From Mycolicibacterium hassiacum DSM 44199 (GTDB lineage: Bacteria > Actinomycetota > Actinomycetes > Mycobacteriales > Mycobacteriaceae), in the NCBI RefSeq assembly GCF_900603025.1, contig NZ_LR026975.1, forward strand, positions 2,604,001-2,668,000: 64,000 nt of DNA, in the 5' to 3' direction. How positions within the stretch are numbered: the stretch's first letter is position 1; each line of letters begins with the position of its first letter. Below the pieces are notes generated by a model, which searched no databases, was not told the origin of the DNA, and worked only from the letters and a program-made list of their open reading frames with translations. Positions 1 to 8,169 of this stretch are shown here, in pieces. A program made the position numbers and the translations under genes.

Positions 1-425
1 ACTGTACCGCGCTGGGCAAGGCGATGCTGGCCTACCGCGACGAGCGCAACCTCGAGCTGTGCCAGTCCGGTGGACTGACCCGCCGCACCCGCTACTCGAT
101 CTCCTCGCCGGCCCAGCTGCGCGAGGAGCTGGCGCGGGTGCGGGCCCGCGGCGTGGCGTTCGACCGCGAGGAGGCGGTGCCGGGCTTCGGCTGCGTGGCC
201 GCGCCGATCGGCGATCCCGGTGACGCCGTCGCCGCGGTCTCGGTGTGCGGACCGATCAAGCACATGAGCTTCGACCAGCGCATGGTCGCCACGCTGCGGA
301 TGGCCGCGCTGGGCATCTGGCGCGCCGTCGAGGACGGCACCGTCCGGGTGGCCCCGACGCTGCAGCCGGTGCGGCCGCTGCACGGCCGGCCGAACCGCCC
401 GGTGTCGGCGGGGCTGCCGGCATGA
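1..425 (+). CDS. IclR-family transcriptional regulator, C-terminal part (5' truncated by window edge)
   Basis: The frame is open from base 3 and gives about 140 residues, starting CTALGKAML. That matches the start of the IclR effector-binding (GAF-like) domain, where a T-A-L-G-K-A segment is typical. Further in are GVAFDREE and GFGCVAAPI, also characteristic of this domain. The helix-turn-helix half lies outside the window. Its TGA overlaps the ATG of the next gene (ATGA at 422), so the two are probably cotranscribed and translationally coupled. IclR proteins usually sense a pathway metabolite and control adjacent catabolic genes; control of the island at 422-17308 is inference. Confidence 0.88.
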   Translation, partial: CTALGKAMLAYRDERNLELCQSGGLTRRTRYSISSPAQLREELARVRARGVAFDREEAVPGFGCVAAPIGDPGDAVAAVSVCGPIKHMSFDQRMVATLRMAALGIWRAVEDGTVRVAPTLQPVRPLHGRPNRPVSAGLPA

Positions 426-1372
426 GGCTGGACCCGCAGATCGCCGAGATCATCGAGGCGCTCGACGGCGGATTCCCCCCGGTGCACACCATGTCCGGGC
501 CCGAGGCCCGGGCCGCCATCCGGGCCCGGTTCGTCCCGCCGGAGCACCCCGAGCCGGTGGCCGAGGTGGCCGACCGGGTCATCGACGGCCCCGGCGGCGA
601 GCTGACGGTGCGCGTCTACCGTCCCGCCGTCGCGGCCGAGCGACCGGTGCCCACCCTGGTGTGGGCGCACGGCGGCGGCTGGGTGTTCTGCGATCTGGAC
701 AGCCACGACAACCTGTGTCGAGATTTCGCCAATCGTATTGGCGCCGTGGTGGTTTCGGTGCACTACCGGCGCGCTCCCGACGAGGGTCGGTGGCCGGCGG
801 CGGCCGAGGACGTCTACGCCGCCACGGTCTGGGCGGCCACCCACATCGGCGAACTGGGCAACGATCCGGCCAACCTGCTGGTCGGCGGCGACAGCGCCGG
901 CGGCAACCTGGCTGCGGTCACCACCCTGATGGCGCGCGACCGGGGCACCCCGGCGATCGCCGCCCAGCTGCTCGTCTACCCGGTGATCGCCGCGGACTTC
1001 GACACCGACTCCTACCGGCGGTTCGGCCGGGGCTACTACAACCCGCGGCCGGCCCTGCAGTGGTACTGGGACCAGTACGTCCCGGACCCCGCCGACCGCG
1101 CCCACCCGTACGCCTCTCCCCTGCACGCCGACAGCCACGCCGGTCTGCCGCCGGCGGTGCTGGTGCTGGCCGGGCACGACCCGCTGCACGACGAGGGCCG
1201 CGACTACGCCGAGGCCCTGCGCCGCGCCGGGGTGCCGGTCACCGAGTGCTTCTTCGAGGGCGGCGTGCACGGGTTCATGACGATGCCCGTGCTCGAGCTG
1301 TGCGGGCGGGCCCGGGCTCAGGCCTGCGCGGCGCTCTCGGCGCTGTTGGGCAGCGGTTCGGCCGCGCCGTAG
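422..1372 (+). CDS. alpha/beta hydrolase, hormone-sensitive-lipase (acetyl-esterase) family
   Basis: 316 residues from the ATG at 422, chosen because it overlaps the upstream stop; longer in-frame starts would lie inside the regulator gene. Seen: oxyanion-hole HGGG at residues 83-86, nucleophile GDSAG with Ser158, a late HDPLHDEG acid segment and a GGVHGF histidine segment, i.e. the full HSL catalytic set. Family knowledge: these cytosolic enzymes hydrolyse small carboxyl esters or lactones. Inference: it could open the ester or lactone made by the nearby BVMO (4535-6448). Its 3' end overlaps the convergent gene below by 55 bp. Confidence 0.9.
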   Translation: MRLDPQIAEIIEALDGGFPPVHTMSGPEARAAIRARFVPPEHPEPVAEVADRVIDGPGGELTVRVYRPAVAAERPVPTLVWAHGGGWVFCDLDSHDNLCRDFANRIGAVVVSVHYRRAPDEGRWPAAAEDVYAATVWAATHIGELGNDPANLLVGGDSAGGNLAAVTTLMARDRGTPAIAAQLLVYPVIAADFDTDSYRRFGRGYYNPRPALQWYWDQYVPDPADRAHPYASPLHADSHAGLPPAVLVLAGHDPLHDEGRDYAEALRRAGVPVTECFFEGGVHGFMTMPVLELCGRARAQACAALSALLGSGSAAP

Positions 1373-2553
1373 CGCTGATCGGGGTCCAGCACGCAGTGGG
1401 TGCGGCCGAACACGGTCACCATGCACTTGTTGTTGTGGTTGCACCTGCTGCGCACCCCGGCGTCGGCCGCCATCCGGTTCACCAGGTCCGGCTCCCGCAG
1501 CAGGGCCCGGCCCATGGCCATCAGGTGGAAGCCCTCCCGCATCGCGGTCTCGAGGTGCTCGCGGTTGGTGATCCCGCCCAGCAGCACGAGTTTGGTGTTG
1601 CGCATCACCGGCACGAACTGGCGCGCCGCCGGCAGCATGTAGAGATCCTCGTAGGGGTAGCTGCCCATCATCGCCCGCCCGAACAGCCGCACCCCCGGCC
1701 GCATCGCCGGCGGCATCGACTGCGCGAACTCGCGCACCGGGACATCGCCGCGGAACAGGTACATCGGCTTGAACACCGAGGAGCCCTGGGTGAGCTCGAT
1801 GGCGTCGAGGGTGGCATCGGTGTCGAGCAGCTGCGCGGTGCGCAGCGCCTCGTCGATCCAGATGCTGCCGGGCAGCCCGTCGTCCATGTTCAGCTTGGCG
1901 ATCACCGCGATGCGGTCACCGACCACCTCGCGCACCCGCCGGGCGATCTCGCGGACGAACCGCGACCGGTTGTCGATGCTGCCGCCGTACTCGTCGCGGC
2001 GCCGGTTGATCAGCGGGCTGAGGAACGAACTCGGCAGGTACAGATGGCCGAAATGCAGCTCCACGGCGTCGAATCCGGCGTCCACCGCCACCTGGGCGGC
2101 CGCGCCGAACTGGTCGACGACGGCCCGGATCTCGTCCCGGCGGATCTCGCGGCAGAAGGCCAGCGAGGTGGGGTTGACGAACCGGCTGGGGGCGACCGGG
2201 GTCACGCCGGTCAGCTTCTTCGGCGCCACCACCCCGGCGTGACCGAGCTGGGCCGAGATCGCCGCCCCGGCCTCGTGCACCGCGTCGGCCAGCCGGCGCA
2301 GCCCGGGCAGCGCACGGGTGTCCATCACGATCTGCCCCGGCGCGCTGGCGGCCTCCCGCGACACGCAGCAGTAGGCCACCGTGGTCATGCCGACCCCGCC
2401 CGCGGCGAACCGGCGGTGGAAGTCGATCGGCTCGTCGGTCACCAGACCGTCCGGGGAGCGCCCCTCCGAGGTGGCGGCCTTGATCACCCGGTTGCGCAGG
2501 CGGATCGGGCCGAGTTGCACGGGGGCGAACAGGTCGAGGCTGGAATCGGTCAC
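1318..2553 (-). CDS. Old Yellow Enzyme-like NADH:flavin oxidoreductase
   Basis: 411 residues from a GTG at 2553 (VTDSSLDLFAP). Seen: an FMN TIM-barrel OYE pattern with APVQLGPIRLRNRV near the start, SPLINRRRDEYGGS in the middle and LLGGITNREHLETAM plus MGRALLREPDL at the phosphate-binding end. The C-terminus carries CNHNNKC and a further THC. Related proteins, as I recall them, usually have a C-x2-C pair here, and the second Cys is Asn in this copy. Family knowledge: ene-reductases that reduce activated C=C bonds of enones or enoyl-CoAs. A role on an unsaturated ketone of the island is inference. Transcribed away from 2654. Confidence 0.88.
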   Translation of the reverse strand: MTDSSLDLFAPVQLGPIRLRNRVIKAATSEGRSPDGLVTDEPIDFHRRFAAGGVGMTTVAYCCVSREAASAPGQIVMDTRALPGLRRLADAVHEAGAAISAQLGHAGVVAPKKLTGVTPVAPSRFVNPTSLAFCREIRRDEIRAVVDQFGAAAQVAVDAGFDAVELHFGHLYLPSSFLSPLINRRRDEYGGSIDNRSRFVREIARRVREVVGDRIAVIAKLNMDDGLPGSIWIDEALRTAQLLDTDATLDAIELTQGSSVFKPMYLFRGDVPVREFAQSMPPAMRPGVRLFGRAMMGSYPYEDLYMLPAARQFVPVMRNTKLVLLGGITNREHLETAMREGFHLMAMGRALLREPDLVNRMAADAGVRSRCNHNNKCMVTVFGRTHCVLDPDQRYGAAEPLPNSAESAAQA

Positions 2554-2577
2554 CCGCCAACCGTTTCCCGAAGCCGC

Positions 2578-2595
2578 GCCCGCGTCAACGCGGGC
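2578..2595. repeat. GC-rich inverted repeat between divergent genes
   Basis: GCCCGCGT-CA-ACGCGGGC is a perfect 8-bp inverted repeat. It sits in the 100-bp gap between the divergent OYE gene (start 2553) and the gene at 2654. A second short one, CTCCCG-ATGGC-CGGGAG, follows at about 2597-2613. It could be an operator or an mRNA hairpin; there is no T-tract, so a terminator is unlikely. Confidence 0.4.
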
Positions 2596-2653
2596 CTCCC
2601 GATGGCCGGGAGCGCGAACGGCGCGCTGCCACGCGCTGCCTAGTCTTGCCGGC

Positions 2654-3004
2654 ATGGCAGCCGAGGTCTTCGTCGTCGACCGGGTGGTGACCAAGCCGGG
2701 CCAGGCCCGCCGGTTCGTCGACCGCTATCTCGCCGAGTACGCGCCGGGTGCCGTCGAGCGCGGCATGACGCTGCGCAGCGTGCTGGTCAGCCCGCCCATC
2801 TGGTTCGACGACCGGCCCAACACGGTGACCATCACCTGGTCGCTGCCCAGCCCGCTGGCCTGGTGGCAGATGACCTGGAAGGGCCGGCCCGACCCGGAAC
2901 TGGGCCGCTGGTGGACGCAGATCGACGAGCTGCTGCAGGAACGCGAACGGTCGGTGGCCGCGGCCGCCGACGATGTCGAGGCGCTGTGCCGGATGGAGGA
3001 TTGA
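2654..3004 (+). CDS. small hypothetical protein, probable dimeric alpha/beta-barrel fold
   Basis: 116 residues, ATG at 2654. Not recognised as a named family. The layout (beta strand EVFVVDRVV, helix RRFVDRYLAEYAPGA, strand MTLRSVLVSP, strand TVTITWSL, then a Trp-rich helix around WWQMTWKG) resembles the ferredoxin-like Dabb/EthD fold. A TAGTCT at 2641-2646 looks like a mycobacterial -10 box (TAnnnT) and would place transcription start within a few bases of the ATG, so a leaderless mRNA is possible. It is followed 9 bp later by a second Dabb-like gene; the pair probably acts together. Confidence 0.72.
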   Translation: MAAEVFVVDRVVTKPGQARRFVDRYLAEYAPGAVERGMTLRSVLVSPPIWFDDRPNTVTITWSLPSPLAWWQMTWKGRPDPELGRWWTQIDELLQERERSVAAAADDVEALCRMED

Positions 3005-3013
3005 GGTCCCCCG

Positions 3014-3649
3014 ATGTCTCCCGTGACCTTCAACGTGACCCGTCTGCTCGACGTCGATGCCGAGCGGCGCCCGGCGGTGGCCGACGAGTTGCGTGCGCTG
3101 GCCGCGCGCAGCGGCGCGCTGCGCCGCGTCGTCGCCCCCACCGACGAGCGGTCCCGCAACGGCGGGGATCTGCTGGTGCACCTCCGGTTCGCCGACGAAT
3201 CCGGCTGGCGTGCCGTGGAATCCGAGTTCGATGCGGTCGCCGGGCGGCCCGGTGTCACCCGGGTGACCGGGGTGACCTACCGCGGCGAGCCGCACCGCCG
3301 GCCGGTCTCCGGCACGGTGTACCGCACCCTGCTGCTGCGCGTCGCGCCGGACACCCCGCCGCAGACCGCGGCCCGGTTCGAGGACGAGCTGCGCGCCATG
3401 CCGCGCTACGTCGACACCATCCTGTCCTGGCAGCTCAGCCGGGTCGAGTCGACGGTGGGCCCGACGGCCTGGACGCACGTGTTCGAGCAGGAGTTCACCG
3501 ACGCCGACGGGCTGATGGGCCCGTATCTGATGCACCCGATCCACTGGGCGGTGGTGGACCGCTGGTTCGACCCGGAGTGCACCGACGTGATCGTGCGCGA
3601 CCGGGTCGCCCACAGCTTCTGCGCCGTGGACGACCCGGTGCTGTCCTGA
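3014..3649 (+). CDS. Dabb-type (stress-responsive alpha/beta barrel) protein, probable tandem domain
   Basis: 211 residues, ATG at 3014, only 9 bp after the previous gene. Seen: two similar halves, each starting with a hydrophobic beta strand (VTFNVTRLLDV; GTVYRTLLLRV) followed by a helix. The second half holds the Dabb-like pattern FEQEFTDADGLMGPYLMHPIHW. Family knowledge: Dabb domains dimerise into alpha/beta barrels, and some act as cyclases or ring-opening enzymes in secondary metabolism or aromatic catabolism. A tandem copy could form the barrel within one chain. Substrate unknown. It converges on the SDR gene with one base between the stops. Confidence 0.75.
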   Translation: MSPVTFNVTRLLDVDAERRPAVADELRALAARSGALRRVVAPTDERSRNGGDLLVHLRFADESGWRAVESEFDAVAGRPGVTRVTGVTYRGEPHRRPVSGTVYRTLLLRVAPDTPPQTAARFEDELRAMPRYVDTILSWQLSRVESTVGPTAWTHVFEQEFTDADGLMGPYLMHPIHWAVVDRWFDPECTDVIVRDRVAHSFCAVDDPVLS

Positions 3650-3650
3650 A

Positions 3651-4538
3651 CTACAGGCCGGCGGGCAGGATGTTCGGGTTCGCCGTCGCCGGGGGTTCCA
3701 GCGGCGGCAACACCTCCCGGCCGTCGAGGCTGTGCACCGTCAGGCCCTGCGACCACGGGTAGTGCAGGCTGAAGGCAACCAGCCCGGTGCGTTCGGCGGC
3801 CGGCCGGTGGCACATCGCCAGCACGGTCTCGGCCAGGTACTCCACCGGCTCGGTCGGGAACGTGTCCGGGATCAGGCTCGCCGCGCCCGGGGTGCGCACC
3901 GCGGTGGACGGGCCGACCGCGTTGACCGCGATGTTGTCCTTGAGCAACTCGGCCGCCACGCCCTGGGTGAACCGGTGCAGCGCGGCCTTCATCGACGCGT
4001 AGATCACGTCGCCGGAGGTCTTGTTGTACTCCCGGTAGGGCCGCACCGGGGCCAGGCCGGTGACCGAGCCGATGTTGACGATCCAGCCCGCCCCGAGCCG
4101 GCGCATGTGCGGGATCGCCTTCTGGGTCAGCACGAACGGCGTCCGGATGTAGTGCTCGACGGTGCGGTCGAAGGTCTCCAGCGACATGTCCTCGACCATC
4201 GAGTAGTCGGCGTAGCCGGCGTTGTTGACCAGGATGTCGAGCCGGCCGGTGCGCTGGACCACCCGGTCGATCAGCCCGGCCCGCTGCTCCGGGTCCTCCA
4301 GGTCGGCGGCCAGGCCGAACGCCTGCCCGCCGGCGGCCTCGATGAGCGCGATGGTCTCGCCGATGGTGCCGGGCAGCACCTCGGCCTGCCCGGCCCGGGT
4401 CGAGGGCGACGGTTCGTAGTTGCGGGCGGTGACCGCCACCACCGCGCCCTCGGCGGCCAGCCGCTGGGCGATGGCCCGCCCGATGCCGCGGCTGCTGCCA
4501 GTCACCAGAGCGGTTCTGCCGGTAAGGAGTCCGGTCAT
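3651..4538 (-). CDS. short-chain dehydrogenase/reductase (SDR)
   Basis: 295 residues from the ATG at 4538, which overlaps the BVMO stop (ATGA). Seen: cofactor loop TGSSRGIG at about residues 14-21, NNAG, and a YASMK active-site pair. There is an unusual insert after the second strand (about NYEPSPSTRAG...VLPGT) and a long C-terminal tail past the usual SDR end (HSLDGREVLPPLEPP). Family knowledge: NAD(P)-dependent alcohol/ketone interconversion. Inference: cotranscribed with the BVMO, it would oxidise a secondary alcohol to the ketone that the BVMO then attacks. Confidence 0.9.
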   Translation of the reverse strand: MTGLLTGRTALVTGSSRGIGRAIAQRLAAEGAVVAVTARNYEPSPSTRAGQAEVLPGTIGETIALIEAAGGQAFGLAADLEDPEQRAGLIDRVVQRTGRLDILVNNAGYADYSMVEDMSLETFDRTVEHYIRTPFVLTQKAIPHMRRLGAGWIVNIGSVTGLAPVRPYREYNKTSGDVIYASMKAALHRFTQGVAAELLKDNIAVNAVGPSTAVRTPGAASLIPDTFPTEPVEYLAETVLAMCHRPAAERTGLVAFSLHYPWSQGLTVHSLDGREVLPPLEPPATANPNILPAGL

Positions 4539-6448
4539 TTGAGAATCAGGTCCTCCTCGATCGGGGCGCGGTGGCTCTGCCAGACGTCGATCAGCTTGAA
4601 CGGGAACGCGGTGACGATCCGTCCGCCGCCGGAGCGGTAGTAGGTGTGTGCGGTCGGCGTGTGGCACCACACCGTGTTCTGCATGGCCTCGTCGATGCTG
4701 CGCACATACGCCTCGAAGGCCTCCGGCCGCACCTCGATGGTCGCCGCACCGCGCAGCGCCATCAGCTGCAGGCACTCCATGACGTAGTGCAGCATCACCT
4801 CGACACCGAAGTTGTGGCCCGCGCCGTGGCCCGGGCTGTAGTTCGGCGCCGACGAGATGAACAGGTTCGGGAACCCGGGCACCATGCCGCCGCGGTAGGC
4901 GGCCGGGTTGTCGCCCCACACCTCGGCCAGCCGCAGGCCGTCGCGGCCCCGGATGTCCAGCGTGGACAGGAAGTCCAGGTGGTAGCCGGTGGCGTAGATG
5001 ATCACGTCCAGATCGACCTGGCGGCCGTCGGCGGTGACGATGCCGCGCTCGTTGACGGCCGCCGGCTCGCTTGCCTCGAGGTCGACGTGCGGCTTGGTCA
5101 GCGCCGCGTAGTAGCCGCCCGGATCGCGCACGATGCGCTTGCCGTACGGGGCGAAGTCCGGGGTGAGCTTGCGCGCCAGTTCCGATCCGCCGCCGAACAT
5201 CCGGTCGATGTAGTCCAGGCAGATCTGCAGCAGCCGGTCGTTGGCCGGCGAGATGGACAGGTGCTCGGCCGCCCACTCCGGATCGCGCACGATCACCGGG
5301 TGGTTGTTGTCGGCGGTGCCCCAGAACGACTTCAGCCGGGTCCAGTTGGCGTAGTACGGGATGTGCTTGTTCAGCCAGCGGTGGTGCGCCGGCACGTCGT
5401 CGTTCTCCCGCTTGCGCGGCGCGATCCAGTGCGGCTGGCGCTGGAACACCGTCAGGTGCGCGACGTCGTCGACGACGGCGTCGACGATCTGCACCGCGGT
5501 GCACCCGGCGCCCAGGATCGCCACCCGTTTGCCGCGCAGGTCCAGCTGCGGATCCCACTCGGCGGAGTGCACGCTGATCCCGGCGAAGGTGTCGCGGCCG
5601 GGAATGTCGGGCCAACGCGGCCGGTTCAGGTAGCCCAGGGCGGGGATGACGACGTTGGCGTGGACGGTCTCGGTGCGTCCGTCCGGGCCGGTGGTGCGCA
5701 CCTCCCAGCGCCGGCGGTCCTCGTCCCAGGCCATCCCCTGCACCTCGGTGTTGAACCGGATGTGCGGCCGGATGCCGTTGCGGTCGGCGACGGCCTTGAG
5801 GTACTCCTCGTACTCCGCGCCCTGCGGGTAGTAGCTGGACCAGTCGGCGGTGATGTCGCGCGACAACGAGTAGTACGCCGACGGGGTGTCCACGCCGATA
5901 CCCGGGTACACCGCGGTGTACCAGGTGCCGCCCACCTCGTCCTCGCGCTCCAGAATCTCGTAGGCGATGCCGGCGGCGGCGCACTCCATAGCGGCGGCCA
6001 GCCCGGCCATGCCCGCCCCGATGATCAGCACCTTGAAGTCGGACGGGAGTTCGGCGTCGCGCGGCAGCACCGGCTGCGGCGGCTGGAAACCGCCCTGCTC
6101 CAGCAGCAGCGGCACGTACTCGGGCTCCACCGGGGTGCCCAGCGCGATCGGGGCGATGCGGCCGAAGAGCTCCGGGTCGTCGGCCGGCAGCGCCCCGGCG
6201 GGCCGCGGTGCCGCCAGCGCCGCGATCACGGCGTGGACCAACTCGTCCATCGTGTCCGGATCGGTGACACCGACGAATTCGGGCGGATCCGGTTCGTGCG
6301 AGATCCGGCTCGCGAACCGGTCCACCACCGTCGGGTCACCGGTCAGCTGGGCCAGCACCGCCAGCAGCACCCCGGCGTCGGCCTGCGGCAGATTGGCGCG
6401 CAGTTCCTCGGGACTCGGCCCGGTCGTCGCGGGTACGTCGGTCGCCAT
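4535..6448 (-). CDS. flavin-containing Baeyer-Villiger-type monooxygenase with N-terminal extension
   Basis: 637 residues, ATG at 6448. Seen: FAD Rossmann motif GAGMAG at 144-149, BVMO fingerprint FxGxxxHxxxW as FAGISVHSAEW at 288-298, NADPH Rossmann motif GAGCTA at 313-318, and a late ATGYH. About 140 residues of helical sequence precede the FAD motif. Short BVMOs begin at the FAD motif; longer actinobacterial forms with N-terminal extensions are known. Reaction: ketone + NADPH + O2 to ester or lactone. Leading gene of a two-gene minus-strand unit with the SDR, divergent from the acyl-CoA ligase operon across a 119-bp gap. Confidence 0.93.
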   Translation of the reverse strand: MATDVPATTGPSPEELRANLPQADAGVLLAVLAQLTGDPTVVDRFASRISHEPDPPEFVGVTDPDTMDELVHAVIAALAAPRPAGALPADDPELFGRIAPIALGTPVEPEYVPLLLEQGGFQPPQPVLPRDAELPSDFKVLIIGAGMAGLAAAMECAAAGIAYEILEREDEVGGTWYTAVYPGIGVDTPSAYYSLSRDITADWSSYYPQGAEYEEYLKAVADRNGIRPHIRFNTEVQGMAWDEDRRRWEVRTTGPDGRTETVHANVVIPALGYLNRPRWPDIPGRDTFAGISVHSAEWDPQLDLRGKRVAILGAGCTAVQIVDAVVDDVAHLTVFQRQPHWIAPRKRENDDVPAHHRWLNKHIPYYANWTRLKSFWGTADNNHPVIVRDPEWAAEHLSISPANDRLLQICLDYIDRMFGGGSELARKLTPDFAPYGKRIVRDPGGYYAALTKPHVDLEASEPAAVNERGIVTADGRQVDLDVIIYATGYHLDFLSTLDIRGRDGLRLAEVWGDNPAAYRGGMVPGFPNLFISSAPNYSPGHGAGHNFGVEVMLHYVMECLQLMALRGAATIEVRPEAFEAYVRSIDEAMQNTVWCHTPTAHTYYRSGGGRIVTAFPFKLIDVWQSHRAPIEEDLILK

Positions 6449-6567
6449 CGAACCTCCTTGCTCGTGGCGCCGAGTATGGTTCCGCGCCGGCGCACCGGCA
6501 CCGCGCTCGTCTACTCAGCGGGACGCGGGCTGATCGATCCGGCCCGGCTGCACCACCATTGCCGCTC

Positions 6568-8169
6568 ATGCAGGAACTGGATGCGGTGCCGGCCGCCACC
6601 CGCAGTCACGCCCTGGGCGACATCCCGCGGCGTACCGCGCGCCGGCTGCCGGACAAGGTGGCGATCATCGACGGCGATGTCACGCTGACCTTCGCCGAGT
6701 TCGAACACCTGGTGGATCGAGCCGCGGCGGCGTTGCACGACAACGGTTTCCGGGTCGGCGACCGGGTGGCGGTGCTGGCGCACAACTGTTGGCAGTACGC
6801 GGTGCTGGCGTTCGCGACCGCCCGCGCCGGGGTGGTGCTGGTTCCGATCAACTTCATGCTCACCGCCGAGGAGATCGCCTACATCCTCGGCCACAGCCGG
6901 GCCACCGGGTTCGTCGTCGAGGCCGACCTGGTGCCCACCGCCGAGTCCGCGATGCGCGCCGGCGGTGTGGTCACCACCACCGCCGCGCTGGTGCTGCCCG
7001 GCCAGGCGCTGCCGGCCGGGTGGACCGACTTCGACTCCTGGCTGCGCACCACCTCCCCCGCGCCGAGTCCGATCGTGGCCGACGACCAGCTGATCCGGCT
7101 GATGTACACCAGCGGCACCGAGTCGCGGCCCAAGGGCGCCATGCACTCCAGCCGCAGCCTGATGGGCAACTACATCAGCTCCATCGTCTCCGGCGGCATG
7201 GAGGGCACCGACGTCGAGATCCACTCGCTGCCGCTGTACCACTGCGCGCAGCTGGACAACTTCCTGATCACCGACATCTACCTCGGCGCCACCAGCATCA
7301 TCCTGCCCCGCCCGGAGCCGGAGGTGGTGCTGCGCACCATCGAGAAGTACCGGGTCACCAACTACTTCGCCCCGCCCACGGTGTGGATCTCGCTGCTGCG
7401 CTGCCCCGTCTTCGACGAGGTCGACCTGTCCAGCCTGCGCAAGGGCTACTACGGCGCCTCGGCCATGCCGGTGGAGATCCTCGCCGAGCTGCGCGAACGG
7501 CTGCCCAACCTGCGGCTGTGGAACTTCTACGGGCAGACCGAGATGGCGCCGCTGGCCTCGGTGCTCGGCCCGGACGAACAGGAAGCCCACGCGGGCGCGG
7601 CCGGCCGCCCGGCGGTCAACGTCGAGACCGCCATCCTCGACGACAACGACAACCCGGTGCCGCCCGGCGTGGTCGGCGAGATCGCCCACCGCAGCCCGCA
7701 TCTGATGCTGGGTTACCTCGACGATCCAGCCAGGACCGCCGAGGCGTTCCGCGGCGGCTGGTTCCACTCCGGCGACCTGGGCTACTACGACGAGCACGGG
7801 CTGCTGCACGTGGTGGACCGCAAGAAGGACATGATCAACACCGGCGGCGAGAACGTGGCCAGCCGCGAGGTCGAGGAGGTCATCTACCGACACCCGGCCG
7901 TCGAGGAGGTGGCGGTGTTCGGGGTGCCGCACCCGACCTGGGTCGAGGCGGTCACCGCCGCCGTGGTGGTGCGCAACGGCATGCGGCTCGAGGCCGGGGA
8001 GCTCATCGCGCACTGCCGGGAGCACCTCGCCGGGTTCAAGACCCCCAAACAGGTCCACTTCGTCGACTCGCTGCCCAAGAACCCGAGCGGAAAGCTGCTC
8101 AAACGCGTACTGCGGGAACGCTTTTCGGAGCAGGTCGAAGCCACGGCGCAGGAAGGATCGCAGGCATGA
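6568..8169 (+). CDS. acyl-CoA synthetase (AMP-forming, FadD-like)
   Basis: 533 residues from the ATG at 6568; a TTG nine bases upstream is an alternative start. Seen: P-loop YTSGTESRPKGA around residues 181-192, the A5-type segment NFYGQTEMAP, the hinge region GDLGYYDEHG...VDRKKDMI, and the catalytic Lys segment NPSGKLLKR near the end. Family knowledge: ATP-dependent activation of a carboxylic acid to its CoA ester via an acyl-adenylate. It opens a coupled run with alcohol and aldehyde dehydrogenases and beta-oxidation enzymes, so it probably activates the acid they produce. Confidence 0.93.
   Translation: MQELDAVPAATRSHALGDIPRRTARRLPDKVAIIDGDVTLTFAEFEHLVDRAAAALHDNGFRVGDRVAVLAHNCWQYAVLAFATARAGVVLVPINFMLTAEEIAYILGHSRATGFVVEADLVPTAESAMRAGGVVTTTAALVLPGQALPAGWTDFDSWLRTTSPAPSPIVADDQLIRLMYTSGTESRPKGAMHSSRSLMGNYISSIVSGGMEGTDVEIHSLPLYHCAQLDNFLITDIYLGATSIILPRPEPEVVLRTIEKYRVTNYFAPPTVWISLLRCPVFDEVDLSSLRKGYYGASAMPVEILAELRERLPNLRLWNFYGQTEMAPLASVLGPDEQEAHAGAAGRPAVNVETAILDDNDNPVPPGVVGEIAHRSPHLMLGYLDDPARTAEAFRGGWFHSGDLGYYDEHGLLHVVDRKKDMINTGGENVASREVEEVIYRHPAVEEVAVFGVPHPTWVEAVTAAVVVRNGMRLEAGELIAHCREHLAGFKTPKQVHFVDSLPKNPSGKLLKRVLRERFSEQVEATAQEGSQA

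Noticed and set aside
92..1444. Long open frames antisense to the esterase and elsewhere, some over 400 codons
   Set aside because: High G+C makes long antisense frames common. The real genes in these places have clear family motifs.
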